From: Hyphomicrobiales bacterium
Lineage (GTDB): Bacteria; Pseudomonadota; Alphaproteobacteria; Rhizobiales; Xanthobacteraceae
Assembly (NCBI GenBank): GCA_016185205.1
Contig: JACPOA010000059.1
Span: forward strand, 1-64,000
DNA: 64,000 nucleotides
Reading direction: 5' to 3'
Below the pieces are notes generated by a model that was given only the letters and a program-made list of their open reading frames with translations, ran no database searches and was not told where the DNA came from. Of the stretch, positions 49,440 through 58,889 are shown piece after piece (the first letter of the stretch is position 1; each line of letters begins with the position of its first letter). Made by a program: the position numbers and the translations under genes.

Positions 49440-51134
49440 TTGCTGCGTGCCGTTCTCATATTGCTTGCGCTGCTCACCGTCCATGCCGCCGCGGCGCAAG
49501 AGATGACGCTCCCGCGTGTCTCGTCCGTCACGGTCGACTGGCAGGCGGCGGCCGCCAGCCTGAACGGGCAGCCGGCCGGCTCACCGGCGGAAGCTTTCGC
49601 AACCCTGACTGCGGCGACCAAATCGCGCTTTCCCGATCTCGGCAAGAGTCCGGTGCCGGTGCTGCTGCCGCTCGACATCGACGGCTTACTCGATGCCAAA
49701 CGCAAGGAGCAGGCCGGCAAACCCGACGTGCTGGTCGACAATTTCATGCGCGGCGGCTTCCACGCCACCGCCTTCTTCCAGGCGGGGCCTGCCGGATTCG
49801 ATGCGGCGTTTTCGTTGCGTACCGCCGAGGTCAAGGAACTGTCCGACATCCGCTACGGCGAGCCGGCCTATGTGCTGTTCTCCGGGCTCGCCATGGTCTA
49901 CGAGCTCGACGGCCCGCCGCTGCCGGACGGCGATCCGGTCAAAAGCCTGGACGACGATTTTCCCGGCATCCGCCGCATCCTGCACGAGTCCTATGTCCGC
50001 TATGCCTTCCAGCGCTACGGCGTCACCTATGTGGCGGCGATCTATTGCCGCGACACCCGGCCGCGCCCCAAGCTGCTGAGCTGCAAGCAGGCCGACCGCA
50101 TCGCCGAGCGCTTCCTGCGCGCCTTGAAGCTCGTCGGCGGCACGCCCACGCCGGCGCGCGCGACCATCGAGCCGGTTGCGCTCGACCGGCCGGCGCCGCC
50201 ATCGAAGGACTTCAGCTATTTCAGTCCGGGCTTCCTGATTCCGGGCACCGGATTGAAGAAGGAACTCGGCGGCTACCTCGATACCACGGTCTACGCCCGC
50301 CTGCGCTTCCCGATGAAGACGGCGCCCGACTTCGTCAACTCGCAATCGTTCAACAACTGGGGCGATTGCGATTTCACCGGCAAGTCGCGCCGCTATCTGC
50401 GCGGCAAGGGCACGCCCTATTCCTGCAAGGTGAACGGGCGGCCGCTGGTGTTCGACGAGTCGAAGAATTACACCTACCCGTGGCGCGATAATTTCTGCGA
50501 GCACCGCCGTTACTTCGTCGGCCAGTGTCCGGGCGGCGAAGGCCATCAGGGCCAGGATATCCGGCCGAGCAATTGCACGATGTTCAACGAGGGCGCCGAC
50601 CGCTGCAAGCCCTATCAGCATGACATCGTGGCCGCGCATGACGGCGTCATCTTGCGCGCCCACAAGCAGGAAGCGGTCTATCTGTTCATTAATACGCCGA
50701 ACACGCATATGCGCGTGCGCTATATGCACATGAATCCGCACCAGCTCGACGGCGACGGCATCGTCAGCGGCAAGCACGTCGCGGCCGGCGAAACGATCGG
50801 CAAGGTCGGCAACTACAATAAGAAAGAGCGCGGCACCACCTATCATCTGCATTTCGACATGCAGGTGGCGACCCGCGTCGGCTTCGTGTTCGTCAATCCC
50901 TATATGTCGCTGGTTGCGGCCTATGAGCATCTCATTGGCGAGCGCGGAACCGAGATCAAGCCGGGCGACCCGGTGCCGCCAGCGGCCGTGGTGGCGCCGG
51001 TGATCGAGCATCCCGCCGTGCTGCCGGCCGCGGCCGCCGCTCAAGTGCAAGAAAACACGGCGGTGAAGGTAAAGCCGGAACCGCGCAAGCACCGGCATGT
51101 CCGCAAACGCCACCGGCACGCCGCCCGCAACTGA
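49440..51134 (+). CDS. M23-family peptidase, large extracytoplasmic protein
   Basis: A 564-aa protein read from TTG 49440 with a signal peptide (MLRAVLILLALLTVHAAAA|QE). The N-terminal about 330 aa are unassigned; the C-terminal 330-500 region is a peptidase M23 fold with HQGQDIRPSN (His-x4-Asp metal site), HDGVILRAHKQEAVYLFI and TYHLHFDMQ (His-x-His). The peptidase is a zinc-dependent peptidoglycan endopeptidase type. The end is Lys/Arg-rich. The next gene is a lytic transglycosylase, so both probably act on the cell wall. Confidence 0.87.
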   Translation: MLRAVLILLALLTVHAAAAQEMTLPRVSSVTVDWQAAAASLNGQPAGSPAEAFATLTAATKSRFPDLGKSPVPVLLPLDIDGLLDAKRKEQAGKPDVLVDNFMRGGFHATAFFQAGPAGFDAAFSLRTAEVKELSDIRYGEPAYVLFSGLAMVYELDGPPLPDGDPVKSLDDDFPGIRRILHESYVRYAFQRYGVTYVAAIYCRDTRPRPKLLSCKQADRIAERFLRALKLVGGTPTPARATIEPVALDRPAPPSKDFSYFSPGFLIPGTGLKKELGGYLDTTVYARLRFPMKTAPDFVNSQSFNNWGDCDFTGKSRRYLRGKGTPYSCKVNGRPLVFDESKNYTYPWRDNFCEHRRYFVGQCPGGEGHQGQDIRPSNCTMFNEGADRCKPYQHDIVAAHDGVILRAHKQEAVYLFINTPNTHMRVRYMHMNPHQLDGDGIVSGKHVAAGETIGKVGNYNKKERGTTYHLHFDMQVATRVGFVFVNPYMSLVAAYEHLIGERGTEIKPGDPVPPAAVVAPVIEHPAVLPAAAAAQVQENTAVKVKPEPRKHRHVRKRHRHAARN

Positions 51135-51178
51135 AAAGCTTTCGTTTGTTTACGCGGGCGCGGCGACTACAATGCGTC

Positions 51179-52447
51179 ATGCCGCGAATCCTTCTGCCTC
51201 AATTCACCCTGCCCGCCACGCGCCTGAGCCGCCGCAGCCTGATAGCGGGCGCGCTTGGGCTCACCGCCAATCTCGCCTTCGGCGGCGCGGCCTGGTCGGC
51301 GCAGCCGCCAGGTTTCGCGCGCTGGGTGGAGACGTTTCGCGCGCGCGCGATCAATCGCGGCATTTCCGAGCAGACTTACAATCGCGTGATGGCCACGTTG
51401 ACGCCCGACACCGCCGTGTTCACATTGCAGCGCTCGCAACCGGAATTCACCGAGCAGACCTGGCAGTACATCAACCGCCGATGCTCGGAATGGCGCGTCA
51501 ATACCGGCAAGGCGCGCGCGCGCGAATACGCGAGCCTGCTGGCGCGCGTGGAAAAGGACTACGGCGTCGACCGCTACACGCTGCTCGGGCTGTGGGGCAT
51601 GGAGTCGTCGTTCGGCGACGTGGTGACCAACTCGAAATATATGCGGCCGGTGATCCCGGCACTCGCCGCTCTGGCTTGGGGCGAGCCGCGCCGGCGCAAA
51701 TACTGGGAAGCCGAGCTGCTCAACGCGCTCACCATCGTCGAGCGCGGCTGGGGCCAGTCGTCCGACATGATCGGCTCCTGGGCCGGCGCCATGGGCCACA
51801 CGCAATGGATGCCGGAGGTGTGGCTGCGCATGGGCGTCGACTACGACCGCGACGGCCGCATCTCGCCGTTCGGCAAGCCCGACGATTCGCTCGCCGGCAC
51901 CGCGCGCTATCTGGTCGAGCGCGGCAAATGGCGGCGCGGCGAAGCCTGGGGCTGCGAGGTCAAGCTTTCGGCCCGCCATGCGCGGCTGGCCGACAACCGC
52001 AGCATGCGGCCTTACGCCAAATGGGCCGAGCTCGGCGTCAAGCGCGCCGACGGCGTCGAGTTCGCGCGGCCGGGCGATCATGTGAAGCTCTGGCTGCCGG
52101 TCGCCGGCGGACCGGCCTTCCTGGTCGGGCAAAATTTCCGGGCTGTCTATTCCTACAATCCATCGATCAATTACTCGCTCGCGCTCGTCCATCTCGGCGA
52201 TCTGGTGCGCGGCGATGCGCCGTTCCACCAGCAATTCCCCGGCGGCGAGCGCACGCCGACGATGAAGGAAGTCATGGAAATCCAGCGCCGCCTCAACGAA
52301 CTGGGCTTCAAGACCGACGGCATCGACGGCCGCACCGGCACCGACACCGTGCGCGCGATTCTGGCTTTCCAGAAAAAAGTCGGCATGGAGCCGGCCGACG
52401 GCTACGCCGGATTGAAGGTGCTGGCGCGGCTGCGCGCGGGCTCGTGA
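51179..52447 (+). CDS. Lytic murein transglycosylase (MltB-type) with PG-binding domain
   Basis: A 422-aa exported protein with a Tat-like twin-Arg signal (SRRSLIAGALGLTANLAFGGAAWS). The transglycosylase_2 domain shows LLGLWGMESSFGDV (catalytic Glu) and SWAGAMGHTQWMP; the C-terminal PG_binding_1 domain is MEIQRRLNELGFKTDGIDGRTGTDTVRAILAFQKKVG. It cleaves the MurNAc-GlcNAc bond to form anhydro-muropeptides. The start is ATG 51179; 44 bp after the M23 peptidase gene. Confidence 0.9.
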   Translation: MPRILLPQFTLPATRLSRRSLIAGALGLTANLAFGGAAWSAQPPGFARWVETFRARAINRGISEQTYNRVMATLTPDTAVFTLQRSQPEFTEQTWQYINRRCSEWRVNTGKARAREYASLLARVEKDYGVDRYTLLGLWGMESSFGDVVTNSKYMRPVIPALAALAWGEPRRRKYWEAELLNALTIVERGWGQSSDMIGSWAGAMGHTQWMPEVWLRMGVDYDRDGRISPFGKPDDSLAGTARYLVERGKWRRGEAWGCEVKLSARHARLADNRSMRPYAKWAELGVKRADGVEFARPGDHVKLWLPVAGGPAFLVGQNFRAVYSYNPSINYSLALVHLGDLVRGDAPFHQQFPGGERTPTMKEVMEIQRRLNELGFKTDGIDGRTGTDTVRAILAFQKKVGMEPADGYAGLKVLARLRAGS

Positions 52448-52459
52448 CAATAATTCCGC

Positions 52460-53479
52460 TCATTCCCGCGTACTCGCCGCCGCCACCCGCGGCTTGCGGC
52501 GGCCGATATCGTGCTCCGCCATCCAGACTTTGAGGAACTCGACGAAGGCCTGCACCTTGCGCGGGATCACCGGTGCCTGCGGATAGACCGCCAGCAGCGT
52601 GCGCGAGGCCACGCGGTAGCGCGGCAGCACGTTCACCAATGTCCCGGCGGCCAGATCGTCGGCCACCGCATAGCGCGGCACCAGCGTGACGCCAAGCCCG
52701 GCGGCAGCCGCCTTACCCAAGGTCAGCGCGGCATTCGAGAAGAAAGCGCCGCGCACCTTGACCGCGATCGGCCCCTTCCGCCTTCGCGCTCCGCGCTTCG
52801 GCGGACTTAAACCCGCCGTAGCTTGCGAAGCAAGCGAAGGCCGGGTCGGTCCCTCGAAGCGCCAGATGCTGTCATTGGGCATGACGTCGACATGCACCAG
52901 ACAGGCGTGATCGCCGAGATCGGACGGCGTTTGCGGCCGGCCGGCGCGCGCTAGATAATCGGGCGAGGCGCACAGCGTCCATTCGACCGACGCGATCTCC
53001 TGCTCGACCACCGACGCGCTGCGCATGGTGGAGAAGCACAGCACCAGGTCGAGACCGCGCTCGCCGAAATCGTAAGCGCCGCGATAGGGCGTGTTCTCCA
53101 GCACCAGCGACACGCGCAGGCGCGGCTGCAGCTTGGCGAAGGCTATGACGGCGTCGGACAGATGCATGGTGCCGAAGGATTTCGGCGCCAGCAGCTTGAG
53201 CGTGCCGACCGGCTCCTGCCGCGTGCGCAGGATGGCGCGTTCGTTGCTCTCGATATCGCGGAACACGCGCTCGCAGAATTCCAGATAGGCGGCGCCTTCC
53301 TCGGTCAGATTGAGCGAACGCGTGGAGCGGTTGAGCAGGCGCGCGCCCAGCCGGCCTTCCAGCTCGCTGACATGGCGCGACACCAGCGCGCGCGACAGGC
53401 CGAGCTGGCTGGCGGCGATGGTGAAGGAGCCGGCGCGCACCACGCGCACGAAACTCTCCATGGTGCGGAAGCGGTCCAA
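52460..53479 (-). CDS. LysR-family regulator with an in-frame insertion
   Basis: A 339-aa LTTR. The start read is TTG 53479 (MDRFRTMESFVRVVRAGSFTIAAS); the first ATG at 53461 lies inside. Residues 1-60 are the winged helix, and the effector domain follows. Around residues 208-233 the chain contains TRPSLASQATAGLSPPKRGARRRKG, not found in the normal alignment, between WRFEG and PIAVKVRG. The DNA there (52785-52855) is a palindromic repeat (stem CTTGC-GAA-GCAAG, outer CCGCC/GGCGG). It is divergent from the TPP-enzyme gene and has a good LysR-box IR between (53491-53513), so it is likely its regulator. Confidence 0.82.
   Translation of the reverse strand: MDRFRTMESFVRVVRAGSFTIAASQLGLSRALVSRHVSELEGRLGARLLNRSTRSLNLTEEGAAYLEFCERVFRDIESNERAILRTRQEPVGTLKLLAPKSFGTMHLSDAVIAFAKLQPRLRVSLVLENTPYRGAYDFGERGLDLVLCFSTMRSASVVEQEIASVEWTLCASPDYLARAGRPQTPSDLGDHACLVHVDVMPNDSIWRFEGPTRPSLASQATAGLSPPKRGARRRKGPIAVKVRGAFFSNAALTLGKAAAAGLGVTLVPRYAVADDLAAGTLVNVLPRYRVASRTLLAVYPQAPVIPRKVQAFVEFLKVWMAEHDIGRRKPRVAAASTRE
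52785..52855. repeat. Palindromic repeat element inserted inside the LysR gene
   Basis: Structure: CCGCCTTCGCGC-TC-CGCGCTTCGGCGG, then ACTTAAACCCGCCGTAG, then CTTGC-GAA-GCAAG and GAAGG. It adds about 24 codons to the gene without breaking the frame. It resembles short palindromic elements seen between genes of this group. Confidence 0.6.
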
Positions 53480-53490
53480 GTGCCCTCGTT

Positions 53491-53513
53491 ATTGTTGTGT
53501 AATATGCAACAAT
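53491..53513. promoter_or_regulatory. Likely LysR operator
   Basis: ATTGTTG-TGTAATATG-CAACAAT: perfect 7-bp arms with a 9-nt spacer, containing a T-N11-A pattern. It lies 12-34 bp upstream of the LysR start and 167 bp before the TPP-enzyme gene. Confidence 0.7.
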
Positions 53514-53679
53514 AGATTGCGCATTTAGCGGCTTATAAGCGCTAATGTCAAAGCCTATAGTGTGCGACAACGCTAACAGGCGCGGGATCAACACGCGCGC
53601 ATTCGGAGGAGAACGCCGGCCGGCAGTGGCCCGCGCGACCTTAACCGGTCGCAGGGGCCGCGACGGCGTCGAACAACGC

Positions 53680-55482
53680 ATGTCAGTGCAAAGTCCAGGC
53701 AAGGCGCCCGCACGCGACGCAAACGCCGATATCGCCGCCGTCGATCGTCCCGTTGCGGCCGGCGTCAACGCCGCCGGTTTCGGCAGCGACGTGGTGGCCG
53801 ACGCGCTGCGCGCGCTCGACATTCCCTATATCGCGCTCAATCCGGGCGCCAGTTACCGCAGCCTGCACGACAGCCTGGTGAATTACCTCGGCAACGAGCG
53901 GCCGCAGATGCTGCTCTGCCTGCACGAGGAAAGTGCGGTCGCCATCGCGCACGGCTACGCCAAGGTCACCGGCAAGGCGATGGCGGCGGCGGTGCATTCC
54001 AATGTCGGCCTGATGCACGCCACCATGGCGCTGTTCAATGCCTGGTGCGACCGCATGCCGATGGTGGTGTTAGGGGCCACCGGGCCGGTCGACGCGACCA
54101 AGAGGCGGCCGTGGATCGACTGGATCCACACCGCGCGCGACCAGGGCGCGCTGGTGCGTGGCTACACCAAATGGGACGACCAGCCGGCCTCCCCCGTCGC
54201 CGCGCGCGAAGCCGTGCTGCGCGCCGGCTGGATCGCCAATACCGCGCCGCGCGGGCCGACTTACGTCAATCTCGATGCCGAGATGCAGGAGATGAAGCTG
54301 CCGGAGCCGGTGGCGCCGATCGACACACAGCGCTTCATGCCGCCGATGGCCGGCGCGCCGCCGGCCGATGCCCTTGCGGCTGCTGCCGCGCTGCTGCGTA
54401 ATGCCAAGCAACCGCTGATCCTGGCCGGCCGGGTGTCGCGCGATGTCGCGGCGTGGGATGCGCGCATTGCGCTCGCCGAGCGCTTGAATGCGCGCGTGGT
54501 CACCGATCTCAAAGTCGGCGCGGCGTTCCCGACCCACCACGCGCTGCATGTAAGCGCGCCCGGCATGCTTGCGATGATGCCGGATACGCTGGATGCGATC
54601 CGCTCAGCCGATGTCATTCTCAGCCTCGACTGGGTGGATATCGCGGGCAGCTTCAAGGCTGCCGGCGGCAATATCACGGCCAAGATCGTGCAGATTTCGG
54701 TCGACCATCATCTGCACAATGGCTGGAGCATGGACTATCAGGGCCTGCCGCCGGTCGATGTGTTCATCGCCTGCGAGCCGCATGAAGCGGTGCCGGCCTT
54801 GCTGGCCGCGCTCGGGCCGGGCGGTCCGCGCGCCGTCGCCTCGCCCGCCAGGGAATTTCCGACGCCCACGGGCCACAAGCTCACCGTCGATCATCTGGCC
54901 GCCGCGCTGCGCCGCGCCGTGGGGACGAGGCCGACCAGCCTCACCCATGTGTCGCTGTCGTGGAACGGCGCCGCTTGGGCCTTCCGCCATCCGCTCGACT
55001 ATCTCGGCTCCGACGGCGGCGGCGGCGTCGGTGGCGGGCCGGGCATTTCGGTCGGCGCCGCGCTGGCGCTCAAGGGCTCCGGGCGGCTTGCGGTTGCGGT
55101 CTGCGGCGACGGCGATTTCATGATGGGCGCGACCGCGCTGTGGACCGCGGCGCATTACCGCATTCCGCTGCTCATTGTCGTTGCGAATAATCGGTCGTTC
55201 TTCAATGACGAGCTGCACCAGGAGCGCGTCGCGCGCGTGCGCAACCGCCCGATCGAGAACCGCTGGATCGGCCAGCGCATCAGCGAGCCCGATATCGACA
55301 TCGCGGCCATCGCGCGCGCGCAAGGGGCGCAAGGGTTCGGGCCGGTGAACGCCATCGGCGATCTCGAGGCCACCTTCGCCAAAGCGATCGCCGCGGTCGA
55401 AGCCGGCGCCGTGGCGGTCGTCGATGTACGCGTGGAACCGGGCTACACTGCCGCGATGACCGCGCAAATGACACGGAAGTGA
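53680..55482 (+). CDS. Thiamine-diphosphate enzyme (acetolactate synthase / decarboxylase type)
   Basis: A 600-aa enzyme with the three domains of the family: PYR (about 30-200, LHEESAVAIAHGYAKVTGKAMAAAVHSNVGLMHATMALFNAWCDRMPMVVLGATGP, with the catalytic Glu of HEES), a central domain, and PP (about 380-560) with the Mg-ThDP motif GDGDFMMGATALWTAAHYRIPLLIVVANN. The start at 53680 (MSVQSPGKAPA) lacks a clear ribosome binding site. The substrate is a 2-oxo acid or similar; the next genes are an ABC importer and an aldehyde dehydrogenase, which suits uptake, decarboxylation and oxidation of an organic acid. The name of the reaction is not known. Confidence 0.85.
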   Translation: MSVQSPGKAPARDANADIAAVDRPVAAGVNAAGFGSDVVADALRALDIPYIALNPGASYRSLHDSLVNYLGNERPQMLLCLHEESAVAIAHGYAKVTGKAMAAAVHSNVGLMHATMALFNAWCDRMPMVVLGATGPVDATKRRPWIDWIHTARDQGALVRGYTKWDDQPASPVAAREAVLRAGWIANTAPRGPTYVNLDAEMQEMKLPEPVAPIDTQRFMPPMAGAPPADALAAAAALLRNAKQPLILAGRVSRDVAAWDARIALAERLNARVVTDLKVGAAFPTHHALHVSAPGMLAMMPDTLDAIRSADVILSLDWVDIAGSFKAAGGNITAKIVQISVDHHLHNGWSMDYQGLPPVDVFIACEPHEAVPALLAALGPGGPRAVASPAREFPTPTGHKLTVDHLAAALRRAVGTRPTSLTHVSLSWNGAAWAFRHPLDYLGSDGGGGVGGGPGISVGAALALKGSGRLAVAVCGDGDFMMGATALWTAAHYRIPLLIVVANNRSFFNDELHQERVARVRNRPIENRWIGQRISEPDIDIAAIARAQGAQGFGPVNAIGDLEATFAKAIAAVEAGAVAVVDVRVEPGYTAAMTAQMTRK

Positions 55483-55489
55483 GCCGGCG

Positions 55490-56332
55490 ATGGCAGCACA
55501 AAACACATCACTCGACGACGCCATCCTGGTGGCCGACGATATCGGCGTGCGTTTCGAGACGGCGGAAGGGCCGGTCATTGCGGTCGACGACGTCTCCTTC
55601 AAGGTCAAGCCCGGCGAATTCCTGTCGGTGATCGGGCCCTCCGGTTGCGGCAAATCGACTCTGTTCAACGTGATCGGCGGCCTGCTCAGCCATCACCAGG
55701 GCGTGGTCAGCGTCGCCGGCGAAACCATCAACGGCCCGCACAAATCGATCGGCATGGTGTTCCAGGAGGAATCCACCTTCCCCTGGCGCACGGTGGTCGA
55801 CAATGTGGCCTTCCCGCTCGAACTCATCGGCATGCCGAAGGCCAAGCGCATCGAGCGCGCGCGCCATTTCATCGCGCTGGTCGGGCTCGACGGCTTCGAG
55901 AACCGCTATCCCGGCGAGCTGTCCGGCGGCATGCGCCAGCGCGTCTCGCTCGCCCGCACGCTCGCCTCCGAGCCGAAAATCCTGCTGATGGACGAGCCGT
56001 TCGCCGCGCTTGACGAGCAGACGCGGCTGCTGCTCGGCGACAAGGTGCTGCAGATCCAGCAGCAGCTCAAGCAGACCACGCTTCTGATCACCCACAACAT
56101 CACCGAAGCGGTGCAGATGTCCGACCGCATCCTGGTGATGACCTACCGCCCCGGCAAGGTGAAGCGCATCGTCGACATTGATCTGCCGCGCCCGCGCACC
56201 TCCGAGGTCGTCACCAGCGAGCCTTTCGGCCGCTACGTGGCGAAAATCTGGGCCGATCTGCGCGAGGAAGCCAGCCGCGGCATGCGCGACGAGGAGAAGC
56301 ACGCACTGCAACACCATGGCGCGGCATCATGA
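55490..56332 (+). CDS. ABC transporter ATP-binding protein (NitT/TauT type)
   Basis: A 280-aa ATPase with Walker A GPSGCGKST near 49, the Q-loop VFQEESTFPW, signature LSGGMRQRVSLAR near 143 and Walker B ILLMDEPFAALD near 163, plus H-loop LLITHNITEAV. The subfamily is that of taurine, nitrate and related imports. It starts 7 bp after the TPP-enzyme gene and overlaps the next by ATGA. Confidence 0.93.
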   Translation: MAAQNTSLDDAILVADDIGVRFETAEGPVIAVDDVSFKVKPGEFLSVIGPSGCGKSTLFNVIGGLLSHHQGVVSVAGETINGPHKSIGMVFQEESTFPWRTVVDNVAFPLELIGMPKAKRIERARHFIALVGLDGFENRYPGELSGGMRQRVSLARTLASEPKILLMDEPFAALDEQTRLLLGDKVLQIQQQLKQTTLLITHNITEAVQMSDRILVMTYRPGKVKRIVDIDLPRPRTSEVVTSEPFGRYVAKIWADLREEASRGMRDEEKHALQHHGAAS

Positions 56333-57114
56333 GCGCAACGACGACACCGGCACGGCGCGCGAGCCCCGGCGATTATCTGCCGCCAGTGGTCGGCATCGGC
56401 TCGCTGGTGGTTTTCTTTCTGTTGGTGGAACTGCTGATCCAACTCGGCGCCGTCAACCGTTTCATCGTGCCGCCGCCCTCGGAAGTGCTCGGCAGCTTCG
56501 GCCGCGTGATCGTCGAGGAAGACATCCTGCAACGCTTCCTGCTCACGCTGACCGAATGCCTCACCGCCGGCGTCATGCTCACGGTGTTCGGCGTCAGCGG
56601 CGGCGTGCTGATGCATCGCTTCAAGCTGTTGCAGCAGGCCTGCGAGACCTGGGTCGCCGCCATGGCGTCGGCGCCGATCGTGCTGATGTATCCGCTGTTT
56701 CTGGTGATCTTCGGGCGCAACGCCTGGACCATCATCATGATGGGCTTCGTCGCCGCGCTGCCGCCGGTGATCCTGAAGACCATCGAGGGAATTGCCGGCA
56801 CCCGCAAGGTGCTGGTCAATGTCGGGCGCAGCTTCAATCTCACGCCCACGCAGCAGTTCTGGAAAATCCTGTTCCCGGCGGCGCTGCCGACGATATTCGT
56901 CGGTGTGCGGCTGGGATTGATCTTCGCGTTGATCAATATCGTCGGCGTCGAATTCCTGATCAATTTCGGCGGCCTTGGCCAGCTCATCAACGAGCTGGCC
57001 GAGCGCTACGACCTCGCCGGCACCTATGCGGCGATCTGCTTCGTGATCCTGGTGAGCATTTTGTTTTTCATGGTACTGGAGAAGGCCGAACGATGGCTGA
57101 GACCGGTCGATTGA
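56329..57114 (+). CDS. ABC transporter permease (first)
   Basis: A 261-aa inner-membrane permease with 6 hydrophobic segments and the cytoplasmic EAA-like loop region GRSFNLTPTQQFWKILFPAALPTIFVGVRLG. It overlaps the ATPase gene and is overlapped by the second permease gene at its end (57093-57114). Together they form the heterodimeric channel of the importer. Confidence 0.9.
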   Translation: MSATTTPARRASPGDYLPPVVGIGSLVVFFLLVELLIQLGAVNRFIVPPPSEVLGSFGRVIVEEDILQRFLLTLTECLTAGVMLTVFGVSGGVLMHRFKLLQQACETWVAAMASAPIVLMYPLFLVIFGRNAWTIIMMGFVAALPPVILKTIEGIAGTRKVLVNVGRSFNLTPTQQFWKILFPAALPTIFVGVRLGLIFALINIVGVEFLINFGGLGQLINELAERYDLAGTYAAICFVILVSILFFMVLEKAERWLRPVD

Positions 57115-57887
57115 CGCGGACCCCGGTGGCTGCGCCTTTGGTCAGCCCGGTGACGCTGCTGCGCATCGCCATCATCTTGGCGCTGCTGGCGGCGTGGGAA
57201 TTCCTCGCGCATTCCGGCTGGCTCTATCGCGACGTGGTGCCCTCGCTCATGTCGATCGGCCACGCCTTGGCCGAACTGCTCATGAGCGCTGACTATTATT
57301 TCCATCTCTCGGTCACCGCCGCTGAAATCGGCATGGCGCTGTCGATCGGCGGCGCGCTCGGGCTGACCGTCGGCATCCTGCTCGGCGCCAACCGCTTCCT
57401 GTCGAAGGCGTTCGAATCCTATCTCTATTATCTCGGGCCGACGCCGAAGATCATCTTCTTTCCGATCATGATCATGTGGTTCGGGGTCGGCCCCGAATCC
57501 AAGATCGCGCTCGGCACGCTGTCCTGTTTCTTTCCGGTGGCGCTCAACGTCGCCGCCGGCATGCGTCAGATCGACAAGGTGCTGATCCGCGTCGGAGAGA
57601 GCTTCCGCGCCAATTCCTGGCAGATGGTGGTGAAGATCTATCTGCCGGCGATGCGCCATCCGATCATCAACGGCATCCGGCTTGGCCTCGGCGTGGCGCT
57701 GATCGGCACGCTGCTCGCCGAAACCAAGCTGTCCAACAAGGGCATCGGCTTTTTGATCATCCAGGCCTACAGCATTTTCGACATGCCGCGCATGTACGCC
57801 ATGCTGATCGTGCTGTTCGTGCTGGCGATCGGCGCCAATGCGCTGGTCGGCCGCTTCGGCGGCCTGCATGACATCAAGCGGCTTTAG
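57093..57887 (+). CDS. ABC transporter permease (second)
   Basis: A 264-aa permease starting at ATG 57093, inside the last 22 bases of the first permease gene. It has 6 membrane segments and the EAA-like loop GESFRANSWQMVVKIYLPAMRHPIINGIRLG. A direct sequence relation to the first permease is clear in this loop, so the channel is a heterodimer. Confidence 0.9.
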   Translation: MAETGRLTRTPVAAPLVSPVTLLRIAIILALLAAWEFLAHSGWLYRDVVPSLMSIGHALAELLMSADYYFHLSVTAAEIGMALSIGGALGLTVGILLGANRFLSKAFESYLYYLGPTPKIIFFPIMIMWFGVGPESKIALGTLSCFFPVALNVAAGMRQIDKVLIRVGESFRANSWQMVVKIYLPAMRHPIINGIRLGLGVALIGTLLAETKLSNKGIGFLIIQAYSIFDMPRMYAMLIVLFVLAIGANALVGRFGGLHDIKRL

Positions 57888-57913
57888 ATTTTGAACATAG
57901 GGGAGGACGTGAC

Positions 57914-58876
57914 ATGAAACATATCCGACAGCTTGCGGGCGCCGCAGCGATTGCCGCTGTTGCCTTCGCCCATCCGGCCGCGGCCGCCGATAAGCTCAAG
58001 ATGACCGTCGGCCAGCGCGGCAACTGGGATACCGCGGTGCTGCATCTCGGCGAGAAGGCCGGCATCTTCAAGAAGCACGACCTCGAGTTGGACATCATCT
58101 ACACGTCCGGCGCCGGCGAGACGCTGCAGCCGGTCGTCTCCGGCAGCGTCGACATGGGTTTCGCCGTCGGCACGCACGGCGCCATGGCGGCCTTTTCCAA
58201 GGGCGCACCGGTGCGCATCATGGCGGCGGAGGCGACCGGCGCCGCCGACTACTGGTACGCCAAGAACCCCGCGATCAAGACGATCAAGGATGCCGACGGG
58301 CACAGCATCGCCTTCTCGACCAACGGCTCGTCGACCCAGAGCATCGTCCGCGCCTTCATCAATGAGTTCAAGCTGACCGCCGCCAAGCCGACGGCGACCG
58401 GCAACCCGTCCGCGACGCTGACCACGGTGATGACCGACCAGGTCGATATCGGCTGGGCCTCGCCGCCGTTCGGCCTCAAGGAGATCGCGGAGGGCAAGAT
58501 CCACATCGTCGCCAAGGCCACCGACGCGGCGATGGTGCGCGGACAGACCATTCGCGTCAACGTCGTGAATGCCGAGACGCTGAAGAACCGCAAAGCGGTG
58601 GTCGAGCGCTTCATGCAGGCTTATCGTGAATCCATCGACTATATGTATTCCGACAATCCGCAGGTGATCAAAGACTATGCCGAGTTCGTCAAAGTGCCCG
58701 AGGTCATGGCCAAGCGCGTGCGTGACGAATTCTTCCCGAAAAGCCTGATCAATCCCGACGAGATCAAGGGCCTCGAGCCGCTGATGGTGGAAGCGGTGAC
58801 CTTGAAATTCATCCCGGCGCCGCTCTCCAAGGAGCAACTCGCCGAGCTGATCCAGATCCCGCCGCGCAAGAAGTAG
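57914..58876 (+). CDS. ABC transporter substrate-binding protein (NMT1/TauA-like)
   Basis: A 320-aa periplasmic protein with a signal peptide (MKHIRQLAGAAAIAAVAFAHPAAA|ADK) and an NMT1/TauA-like fold: LKMTVGQRGNWDTAVLHLGEKAGIFKKHDLELDIIYTSGAGETLQPVVSGSVDMGFA. AGGGGAGG is a strong ribosome binding site (57900). It belongs to the import system before it. The ligand is unknown; the family covers taurine, aliphatic sulfonates, thiamine-precursor-like and aromatic acids. Confidence 0.9.
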   Translation: MKHIRQLAGAAAIAAVAFAHPAAAADKLKMTVGQRGNWDTAVLHLGEKAGIFKKHDLELDIIYTSGAGETLQPVVSGSVDMGFAVGTHGAMAAFSKGAPVRIMAAEATGAADYWYAKNPAIKTIKDADGHSIAFSTNGSSTQSIVRAFINEFKLTAAKPTATGNPSATLTTVMTDQVDIGWASPPFGLKEIAEGKIHIVAKATDAAMVRGQTIRVNVVNAETLKNRKAVVERFMQAYRESIDYMYSDNPQVIKDYAEFVKVPEVMAKRVRDEFFPKSLINPDEIKGLEPLMVEAVTLKFIPAPLSKEQLAELIQIPPRKK

Positions 58877-58889
58877 TGAAGAACCGCGA

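Noticed and set aside
49686-51119. A 477-codon open frame on the minus strand
   Set aside because: It is antisense to the M23 peptidase gene; low-complexity Arg/His/Val-rich product without family features.
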